DNA from: CAZONU01 sp965370045 | Lineage (GTDB): Bacteria; Planctomycetota; SZUA-567; JAKLDR01 | DNA length: 12,166 nucleotides | Assembly (NCBI GenBank): GCA_965370045.1 | Contig: CBDUSI010000132.1 | Span: forward strand, 1-12,166 | Reading direction: 5' to 3' | Shown: one piece after another, positions 6,812 to 12,166 of the stretch | Numbering within the stretch: position 1 is the first letter of the stretch | How the letters are laid out: every line of letters starts with the position of its first letter | Position numbers and translations under genes: made by a program | The notes under the pieces: generated by a model | Databases searched by the model: none | Seen by the model: the letters and a program-made list of their open reading frames with translations, nothing else | Told to the model about the DNA's origin: nothing

Positions 6812-7505
6812 GTATCTTGAACGGTTCATGGGAACACTCGGGCAGCAAGACAGAGCGTTGCTCGATGCCCGGCTCCAGTCGCTTGTGTCGGTTTTTCCAT
6901 TCAACGAGTACGAATACATTCTTATGTTCCTGCGTGATCGATCCGTGATCACGTTCAGAGAATACGAGAACCTGAGGAACACGTACATTTCGGCAAACAG
7001 ACACCTGAATCTGTACGGTCTTGCACCCCGCATATTTGGACAGATATGGGGAGAGCAACACCTCCGAGACCTGGACCCGAGGTTCAAGAAGGCTGGCAGA
7101 TTTGTCGATCCGGATTACGAAGGTCAATACGACCTGTGGATTGAAGGCGTCCGGGTTGAGGTCAAAGCGTCCCGAGCTACCGATAAGAAGAAGCGAGGGG
7201 ACGTCGTTTCCAAAGCACTCGGAACGGATTCGGACCGCCCCTTCTGGATGAACTTTCAACAGTTGAAACTCAATATGTGCGACGTGTTCGTTTTCCTCGG
7301 GGTATGGGTTGATACAATCCGGTACTGGATACTTTCCCACGACGACGTGGAGAACAACCCATGTCTCAGCCATCAGCACCGGGGCGGTGTCGAGTTTCAG
7401 ATCGGGATAACCGACAAGAACATCTCTGCCTTCGATCAATATCTTGTGGCCCCCGCCGATGTTGCTGACAAGGTGATTCGACTTGGCAAACGAGATGCGG
7501 GGTGA
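6783..7505 (+). CDS. Probable type II restriction endonuclease, PD-(D/E)xK fold
   Basis: This 240-residue protein directly follows and overlaps the methyltransferase by 29 bp, the usual arrangement of a restriction-modification pair. Residues 115-130 (QYDLWIEGVRVEVKAS) fit the PD-(D/E)xK nuclease core with D117, E126 and K128 as metal-binding and catalytic candidates. The following FQQLKLNMCDVFVFLGVW (158-175) resembles strands common in type II endonucleases. The N-terminal 90 residues are helical and may bind DNA. It should cut DNA lacking its partner's methylation. I do not recognise a specific named enzyme. The sample row at 6901 is 45% GC, well below the chromosomal neighbours. A hairpin follows 32 nt after the stop. 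Confidence 0.8.
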   Translation: MSVTQQQLREYLERFMGTLGQQDRALLDARLQSLVSVFPFNEYEYILMFLRDRSVITFREYENLRNTYISANRHLNLYGLAPRIFGQIWGEQHLRDLDPRFKKAGRFVDPDYEGQYDLWIEGVRVEVKASRATDKKKRGDVVSKALGTDSDRPFWMNFQQLKLNMCDVFVFLGVWVDTIRYWILSHDDVENNPCLSHQHRGGVEFQIGITDKNISAFDQYLVAPADVADKVIRLGKRDAG

Positions 7506-7536
7506 GGGGATCGCAATTGAATCGAGCTCGACAGTT

Positions 7537-7563
7537 GAAGGGGCCGCGAGAAACGCGGCCTTC
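7537..7563. terminator. GC-rich hairpin between convergent endonuclease and ptb genes
   Basis: GGCCGCG (7542-7548), loop AGAAA, CGCGGCC (7554-7560), extended by GAA/TTC past a two-base bulge, makes a 10-bp stem. It is 32 nt after the endonuclease stop and 117 nt beyond the ptb stop on the other strand. Neither side has a long T-tract, so intrinsic termination would be imperfect. The rest of 7506-7680 shows no gene. Confidence 0.45.
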
Positions 7564-7680
7564 TCAATGCGGTGCATTCATGACATTGGGACTGCAGCGC
7601 GGCCCCACTGTCACGCTGGCCTCCTGGGGTGCCAGAATAGCGGGCCACGCCGGGTAGCGGTCCACCGCCCCACCGGGCAC

Positions 7681-8601
7681 TCAGGACCGCGTCGGAAACT
7701 CCTTCCCGGCCATGAGTACGCCGAGGGATATCGAGTTGACTCTGGTTTCCACATCGTCGGCGCGAGAGAGGAAGACCACCGGGGCGGCCGCCCCGGCCAC
7801 GTAGCCCCCGCACCCCTCGCCGGCGAAGTAGCTGATGCCCTTGCAGAAAATGTTGCCCACCAGGACGCTGGGCACCAGGATGATGTCGGCTTTCCCGGCG
7901 ACGGGTCCGGAGAGGCCCTTCTTGGCGGCGGCCCCCGGGCTTACCGCGTTGTCCACCGCGTAGGGCCCGGCCACGGTGCAGCCGGCGATCCCGCCGCGGC
8001 GGTTCATCTCCACGAGCTCGGCGGCGTCGGCGGTCTCGGGCATCCTGGGGTTGACCTTCTCCACCGCGGCGAGCACCGCGACGCAGGGCGCGTCGCAGCC
8101 CAACGCCCGGGCCAGGGGCAGGGCGTTACGGATGATCCGGGCCTTGTCCTCGACCGACGGCGCCAGGTTGATGCCCCCGTCAGTGACCAGAAAAAGCCGG
8201 CCGAAACGCCGCGACTCGGTCACGAAGACGTGGCTCATCAGCCCCTCGCCGCGCAGGCCGTCTTCATCATCCAGCACCGCCTTCATGAAAGCGGCGGTAG
8301 AGATGTTGCCCTTCATCAGCAGATCGCATTTGCCGGAGCGCACCAGCTCCGCCGCCGAGAGAGCTACTTTCGCGTCATCGGCCTGGTTCACCAGCGTCCA
8401 GTCGGATATGTCCGCGCCCGCGGCGGCGGCGGCCGCGGCAATGGCCCCCTGGTCGCCCACCGCCCAGGGCTCGACCAGTCCCAGCCGCTGGGCCTCGGCC
8501 AGACCCGCCACTACGTCCGGGTCGGCCGCGCCAGCCGCGGCCAGCCGGCGGGGGCCCTTCTTCACCGCCAGCTCGCGAATCTCCGCAAAGGTCTTGAGCA
8601 T
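7681..8601 (-). CDS. ptb: Phosphate butyryltransferase (phosphate acetyl/butyryltransferase family)
   Basis: This 306-residue cytosolic enzyme converts acyl-CoA plus phosphate into acyl phosphate and CoA. Family features are LLMKGNISTAAFMKAVL at 95-111, VTDGGIN at 139-145, AGPYAVDNAVS at 211-221, and VFLSRADDVETRVNSISLG at 276-294. ATG at 8601 is chosen because GAGGAAG lies 6 nt upstream; a GTG six codons earlier falls inside repeat sequence. It follows buk on the same strand after a 140-bp repeat-rich gap. The buk pairing and the short length favour Ptb over the larger phosphate acetyltransferases. The acyl group need not be butyryl: with iorAB nearby, aryl or branched acyls are plausible. 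Confidence 0.9.
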   Translation of the reverse strand: MLKTFAEIRELAVKKGPRRLAAAGAADPDVVAGLAEAQRLGLVEPWAVGDQGAIAAAAAAAGADISDWTLVNQADDAKVALSAAELVRSGKCDLLMKGNISTAAFMKAVLDDEDGLRGEGLMSHVFVTESRRFGRLFLVTDGGINLAPSVEDKARIIRNALPLARALGCDAPCVAVLAAVEKVNPRMPETADAAELVEMNRRGGIAGCTVAGPYAVDNAVSPGAAAKKGLSGPVAGKADIILVPSVLVGNIFCKGISYFAGEGCGGYVAGAAAPVVFLSRADDVETRVNSISLGVLMAGKEFPTRS

Positions 8602-8617
8602 CGCATTCTTCCTCGCC

Positions 8618-8738
8618 ACAGAGGCACCAAGGTTCCAGGTCAGTTTTCAGTTTTCGGTCTTCAGTTTTCAGGACTCCTGAACACCGAACACTGGGATCCG
8701 AACACTCGTTCTTCTCTGTGTCTCAGTGTCTCTGTGGT
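8618..8738. repeat. Mosaic of short repeat words in the buk-ptb gap
   Basis: The gap contains CCACAGAGGCACC at its left end and, inverted, CTCTGTGTCTCAGTGTCTC at its right (to about 8736). Between them are three TCAGTTTTC-type units (8640-8670), a TCAGGACTCCTGA near-palindrome (8668-8680), and CCGAACAC units (8684-8691, 8698-8705). No frame looks coding. Read on the minus strand it is the intercistronic leader of ptb, and its end touches the ptb Shine-Dalgarno. Confidence 0.6.
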
Positions 8739-8741
8739 TCA

Positions 8742-9824
8742 TCACTCCTCCTCGCCGGTGGGGTAGACCCGCGCCTTCTCCCGGCCGGAGAGCACCCGCT
8801 CGGCGCCTTCGTAAAGCGCGCGCATCTCGTCCTCGCCGGGATAGACCTTCACTGCGCCCAGGAAACTGACTCGCCGGGTGATGCGCTCCACCAGGTAGTC
8901 GCTGCGGGCCAGACCTCCCGTAAGGATAACCGCGTCGACCTTGCCCTCAACCGCCGCGGCGAGCGCCGCAATGTGCTTGCTCACCTGATAGGCCAGGGCC
9001 TCGTATACCAAGTGGGCTTCCTCGTCGCCGCCGGCGATGCGCTTCTCTATCTCCACTGCGTCCGCCGTGCCCAGATGGGCGAAGAGGCCGGCTTCCCGCG
9101 TCAGCCGGCGCTTGAGCTCCCCGCGCTCGTACTTCCCGGAGTAGCAGAGGTCTATCAGGTCGTCGGTGCGCAACGCGCCCGACCGCTCCGGGCTCATGGG
9201 TCCCTCGCCGTTGGCGTCCACCGAGTCGATCATCCGACCGTCACGATGAACGGCGATGCTGATGCCCCCGCCCAGGTGGGCGACGATGAAGTTGACTTTC
9301 GCGTATGACCGGCCGGCCTCGTCGGCGCAGCGCCGGGCGACGGCCTTCATGTTAAGCGCGTGGGTCAGGCTCCTGCGGGGCAGCTCGGGTAGGCCCGAAA
9401 CCCGTGAAATCTCGTCGTACTCGTCCACCGAAACGGGGTCGACCACCAGGGCGGGAACCCCCGCCGGCCGCGCCAGCCGGTCGGCCAGGACGCAGCCCAG
9501 GCGCGAGACGTGATCGGTGAAATCATCCGAGTTCGCGTCCGCAAGCATGGCCTCATTCACGCGATAGGCGCCGCCGGGGACGGGTCTCAACGGTCCCCCG
9601 CGCGCGGCGATGGCCGCGAGCTCCTTGACGTTAACCCCGGCCTCGGCCAGGCACTCCTCGACGGTCCTCAGCCGGAAGGGGAGCTGCTCGAGGGTGGTGC
9701 CGGCGGCGGCCAGCTCCTTCTGGGGGCAGACAGCTTCCCGGCTCAACGTCTCGCGCCCGGCATCGAAGAGGGCCACCTTGGTGGTCCGCGAGCCGGGGTT
9801 GATGACCAGGACCCTGTGGTTCAT
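8742..9824 (-). CDS. buk: Butyrate kinase (acyl phosphate to acid, makes ATP)
   Basis: This 360-residue member of the acetokinase/ASKHA superfamily transfers the phosphate of butyryl or similar acyl phosphates to ADP. Visible motifs are VLVINPGSRTTKVALF at 5-20 (first phosphate-binding loop), FIVAHLGGGISIAVH at 179-193, GEGPMSPERSGALRTDDL at 206-223 and ILTGGLARSDYLVERI at 300-315 (adenosine site), with the family-typical YPGEDEMRALYEGA at 328-341. The length is normal. The ATG overlaps the STAS stop as ATGA (4 nt), so the two are translationally coupled. Together with ptb it forms a substrate-level phosphorylation branch. Specificity for butyrate versus branched or aryl acids is open. Confidence 0.93.
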   Translation of the reverse strand: MNHRVLVINPGSRTTKVALFDAGRETLSREAVCPQKELAAAGTTLEQLPFRLRTVEECLAEAGVNVKELAAIAARGGPLRPVPGGAYRVNEAMLADANSDDFTDHVSRLGCVLADRLARPAGVPALVVDPVSVDEYDEISRVSGLPELPRRSLTHALNMKAVARRCADEAGRSYAKVNFIVAHLGGGISIAVHRDGRMIDSVDANGEGPMSPERSGALRTDDLIDLCYSGKYERGELKRRLTREAGLFAHLGTADAVEIEKRIAGGDEEAHLVYEALAYQVSKHIAALAAAVEGKVDAVILTGGLARSDYLVERITRRVSFLGAVKVYPGEDEMRALYEGAERVLSGREKARVYPTGEEE

Positions 9825-10129
9825 TCAGCGGCGACCTGGAAGTTGAAGACCTTGGCCAGCCCGGTACGCTCGAAGACGTCGGCCACCGTCTGGGTGACGA
9901 TGAAAGTCATTTCCTTCTCGCGGCTGAGCGCCTCCACCCACGCGTAGGAAAGCATGCCCACCGACAGGCTGTGGATGTACTTCACCGCGGAGAGGTCCAC
10001 GGTAAGTTCGGCTTCGTCCGCGTCCAGGAGCTGGTCGCAGGCGGCGCGAAGATCCTCCTCGCGTCCGGGCTCCAGGTCCGCGTGGATGATCAGCTTGGGG
10101 CCTTCAACGGTGAAAGTCTCTACTGGCAT
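9821..10129 (-). CDS. STAS-domain protein (anti-sigma factor antagonist-like)
   Basis: This single-domain protein of 102 residues has the STAS pattern: beta-strands at 12-18, helix at 24-36 (REEDLRAACDQLL), strand ELTVDLSAVKYIHSLSVG at 41-58, helix at 59-70, strand MTFIVTQ and final helix VADVFERTGLAKVF. In SpoIIAA-like antagonists the central loop reads D-S-S-G; here it is H-S-L-S (53-56), so the acidic residue and the usual phosphoserine position appear replaced, aligned by eye. ATG at 10129 is chosen because AAGGAGG lies about 6 nt upstream, in the 14-nt gap after the methyltransferase stop. It overlaps buk by 4 nt. No switch kinase or phosphatase is in the window, so its partner is unknown. 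Confidence 0.8.
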   Translation of the reverse strand: MPVETFTVEGPKLIIHADLEPGREEDLRAACDQLLDADEAELTVDLSAVKYIHSLSVGMLSYAWVEALSREKEMTFIVTQTVADVFERTGLAKVFNFQVAAE

Positions 10130-10143
10130 TCTTCCCTCCTTAA

Positions 10144-10998
10144 TCACGACTCCACCGAGCGCTTCGCGGCGGCGATGATGAACCCGTTGGCCATTATCCG
10201 GTTGAACAGGCCCTGGGCCTCCCCGTTGCGCCGCTCGTTGAGCGGTACCGTCCGGATTATCTCCAAACCCGCGCGGCGCACCAGGGCCATTAGCTCGCCG
10301 AGGGTGAAGTTGTGCAGGTAGAGGTCGATCTCCCCCCGGTAGTTGCGCATCACGCAGTCGCCCACCGGCTGGCCGCCGCCCAGGCGGCGCACGAAGGCCT
10401 CGAAGAGGTCGCGGCGGCCGCCGGTCCAGCGCAGGAAGTGCAGCCGGTTGTGGACGTGGGCCACGAAGACCCCCCCGGGCCGCAGGCAGGCGGCCGCCTG
10501 GCAGACCGCGCGCTGGCGCATCTCCGGGCTGCGGATCATCCCCAGGGTGCTGAACATGCAGATGGCCGCGTCGAAGCTCCGCGGCCGCAGGAAGGAGAGG
10601 TCCAGGATGTCCGCGCGGTAGAGCTCGGAACTGAGCTCCGCGGCGGCCAGCTTGCGCGCCGCGGCCTGGAGCATGGGCTCGGACAGGTCTACCCCGGCGA
10701 CCTGCCAGCCGCGCGCCGCGAAGTGCTCCAGGTGCCGGCCGGTGCCGCAGCCCAGGTCCAGCAGGCGGCCGGGCGGCGGCAGGACCTCCCTCAGGAAACG
10801 CTTGTCGTACTCGAAGAGTTCGTTGTCCCGGAAGTGCCCGTCGTAGTCGTCGGCCAAGCTCTCGCTGGCGATGTACTGGTGGAACGAGGGATGGTGCTCG
10901 CCGTGCGGGCCGGAGACCAGCCGCCAGGGCCCGCCCGGGGCGGGCCTGCCCGGCGCGTCGGCCGGCGTGGGCTTCACGCCTCTTCCAGCTCCGAGCAT
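10144..10998 (-). CDS. Class I SAM-dependent methyltransferase, substrate unknown
   Basis: The protein has 284 residues from the ATG at 10998. The SAM-binding core is clear: LLDLGCGTGRHLEHFAARG at 79-97 (motif I), VAGVDLS at 100-106 with the ribose-binding acidic D104, a YRADILDL stretch at 127-134 and FDAAICMFSTLGMI at 142-155, then LRPGGVFVAHVHN at 172-184. The pattern resembles Methyltransf_11/25-type small-molecule methyltransferases; the acceptor cannot be told. The N-terminal 40 residues are Pro/Gly-rich and unconserved in look. A GTG at 10977 would overlap the preceding stop as GTGA and is a real alternative start. The 3' end is 14 nt before the STAS gene, so it belongs to the buk run. 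Confidence 0.85.
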   Translation of the reverse strand: MLGAGRGVKPTPADAPGRPAPGGPWRLVSGPHGEHHPSFHQYIASESLADDYDGHFRDNELFEYDKRFLREVLPPPGRLLDLGCGTGRHLEHFAARGWQVAGVDLSEPMLQAAARKLAAAELSSELYRADILDLSFLRPRSFDAAICMFSTLGMIRSPEMRQRAVCQAAACLRPGGVFVAHVHNRLHFLRWTGGRRDLFEAFVRRLGGGQPVGDCVMRNYRGEIDLYLHNFTLGELMALVRRAGLEIIRTVPLNERRNGEAQGLFNRIMANGFIIAAAKRSVES

Positions 10999-11840
10999 AG
11001 CTCTCTCATGTACTCCAGGTCGCGGCGCAGCTTGGTCTCGGGGTCCGGCTCCGCCTGGAAGTTCTCGTTGGAGATGTAACCGTCAAAGCCCACGGCGGCC
11101 AGGTCGCTGAGCACCTCGCGCCAGTCGACGATGCCCTCGGCCGGGGCACACGCCCGATAGCCCCAGACGGCGGTGCCGTCCGCGCGGCGCTCGGTGACCT
11201 CGGCGAGGTTGTTCTTGTAGTGCACGTGGGAGAGAAAGCCGCCCAGCGCCTGGAGCCCCATCCGCCAGTTCTCGACGCCCTCGCGGACCATGTTGCCGGG
11301 GTCGAAGATCACCCCGACGCGCTCGGGTGAGTGCCCGGAGACCAGCCGCAGGCAGGCGGAGACGCCCGGAGTGATGGTCCCCTGGTGGGTCTCGAAGAGC
11401 AGGCGGACCCCGAACTGGCCCGCCAGTTCGACCGCGCGCGGCAAATCGTCGAGAGCCTTGCTGAAGATCGCGTTGAAATCGTCGCCCCGGGAGTAACCCG
11501 GTGACCACAGGCGCAGCGCCGGGGCGCCCAGCGCGGCGCAGCCTTCAAGGGCGAGGCGCAGCTCCTCGGTTTCGTCCATCCCCAGATAACCGGCCACCGC
11601 GAAGCTCTCCAGCCCGGCATCCGCGCAGAGCTTGGCCAGCTGCGGCGCGCGCGCGGCCAGGTCTCGCGGGCCGACGGGGTCGACGAAGTTGCCCCAGAAG
11701 GACGGCGGCTGGTCCTCAACTCCGGGCCGGGGCCGCCGCAGGCGCCACTCTATCCCATCGTAACCCAGGCCGGCCAGCAGCTCAACGCTGGCCGCCGCGT
11801 CGCGGTCGGGCAGTATTACGTTAAAGACGCCGAACTTCAT
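10974..11840 (-). CDS. Sugar phosphate isomerase/epimerase-like TIM-barrel protein
   Basis: This 288-residue protein has the xylose isomerase-like TIM-barrel pattern shared by sugar isomerases/epimerases and AP endonuclease family 2. MKFGVFNVIL is strand 1 and fixes the start. GYDGIEWRL at 26-34 supplies the early acidic residue. Candidate metal ligands are E150 (LLFETHQG), D180 (VIFDPGNM), H205/H207 (LSHVHYKN) and E259 (YISNENF). The substrate is unknown: a sugar, hydroxypyruvate or inositol derivative are all possible. There is almost no Shine-Dalgarno, because the 207-bp inverted-repeat element ends 2 nt before the ATG. The end overlaps the methyltransferase frame by 25 nt (or 4 nt with its GTG start), so it heads the downstream operon. 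Confidence 0.88.
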   Translation of the reverse strand: MKFGVFNVILPDRDAAASVELLAGLGYDGIEWRLRRPRPGVEDQPPSFWGNFVDPVGPRDLAARAPQLAKLCADAGLESFAVAGYLGMDETEELRLALEGCAALGAPALRLWSPGYSRGDDFNAIFSKALDDLPRAVELAGQFGVRLLFETHQGTITPGVSACLRLVSGHSPERVGVIFDPGNMVREGVENWRMGLQALGGFLSHVHYKNNLAEVTERRADGTAVWGYRACAPAEGIVDWREVLSDLAAVGFDGYISNENFQAEPDPETKLRRDLEYMRELCSELEEA

Positions 11841-11842
11841 CC

Positions 11843-12049
11843 AGCAGTCCGTTGAAAAATGGAGCGCCGTGACGGCTGGCGCTCCCGAGCGATGCGAGGC
11901 CCGAGGGTGAGCGCGATGCCCCTGGCATCGTGCGAATCCCGAGAACGAAGCAGCGCGACGGGACCGCCTGCCGAGCTTCGGGTTGGACCATAACCGCTCC
12001 GGACCATTCTATCTCCTATCACGGCTGCACCATTTTTCAACGGCCTGCT
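11843..12049. mobile_element. MITE-like 207-bp element with 19/20 terminal inverted repeats
   Basis: AGCAGTCCGTTGAAAAATGG (11843-11862) is matched by the reverse complement of 12030-12049 at 19 of 20 positions; similarity continues as a shifted GCCGTGA. The inside is GC-rich with a CGATGCC-CCT-GGCATCG hairpin (11914-11930) and has no plausible gene. It fills the whole gap between the stop codon of one minus-strand gene and the start of the next. GTTGAAAAA-ended elements of this style are, in my experience, dispersed in many genomes. No target duplication is obvious, so mobility is inferred. Confidence 0.65.
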
Positions 12050-12166
12050 TAGCGCTCCTCGTCGATGACCAGGCCTTCCAGGCCCTCCAGACGGGCCAGC
12101 CACTTGGCCAGGTTGGCGCGGGGCTTTGAAAAGGGGACCAGTAGGGGCGCGTAAATGGGGACCACC
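12049..12166 (-). CDS. Unidentified protein, C-terminal fragment at right edge
   Basis: A minus-strand frame enters from beyond 12166 and ends at TAA (12049-12051) after 38 visible codons. The residues (VVPIYAPLLVPFSKP, then a basic amphipathic stretch and GLVIDEER) have GC-rich codon use like the neighbours. No family can be named from so little. The last base of the stop coincides with the first base of the inverted-repeat element, so the element may have replaced the original 3' end. Confidence 0.5.
   Translation of the reverse strand, partial: VVPIYAPLLVPFSKPRANLAKWLARLEGLEGLVIDEER

Noticed and set aside
7483..8766. 427-codon plus-strand open frame over ptb
   Set aside because: It lies antisense to ptb, crosses the hairpin and repeat words, and has no recognisable domain.

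Overview
The window is bacterial, compact and mostly GC-rich. Hand counts of single 60-base rows give 75% GC at 5341 and 65% at 8881. The gene content suggests an anaerobe that ferments amino acids or 2-oxo acids: a ferredoxin-dependent indolepyruvate oxidoreductase (iorA, iorB) lies near phosphate butyryltransferase (ptb) and butyrate kinase (buk). Several intergenic gaps hold short repeat words (CGCCAAGACGCCAAG, TCAGTTTTCAGTTTTC and CTCTGTGTCTC types). I associate such words with genomes of uncultivated bacteria, but the sequence does not fix a phylum.

Left part (1-2210). A minus-strand gene runs off the left edge. It has a helix-turn-helix-like N-terminus, a perfect-consensus sigma70-type promoter, and an inverted-repeat element read in frame. 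Two plus-strand genes follow. Both start with almost the same Shine-Dalgarno region and membrane anchor but carry different C-terminal domains: HEAT repeats in one, a possible SmpA/BamE-like domain in the other.

Centre (2309-7505). A minus-strand operon reads iorA, iorB, then a diacylglycerol-kinase-family lipid kinase. Divergent from iorA is a type II restriction-modification pair: a beta-class amino-methyltransferase overlapping a PD-(D/E)xK endonuclease. Its base composition is lower in GC (57% and 45% in the rows at 6001 and 6901), so it looks acquired.

Right part (7681-12166). A minus-strand run reads, in transcription order: the 3' end of an unidentified gene, a 207-bp element with 19/20 terminal inverted repeats, a sugar phosphate isomerase/epimerase-like gene, a SAM methyltransferase, a STAS protein, buk and ptb. 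STAS and buk share a 4-nt ATGA overlap. Buk and ptb are separated by 140 bp of repeat words.

Likely joint function: IorAB oxidises aryl- or branched 2-oxo acids to acyl-CoA and reduces ferredoxin. Ptb and Buk then turn acyl-CoA into acyl phosphate and the free acid with ATP formation. The restriction-modification pair lies, in opposite orientation, between these two halves. No rRNA, tRNA or CRISPR array was seen.
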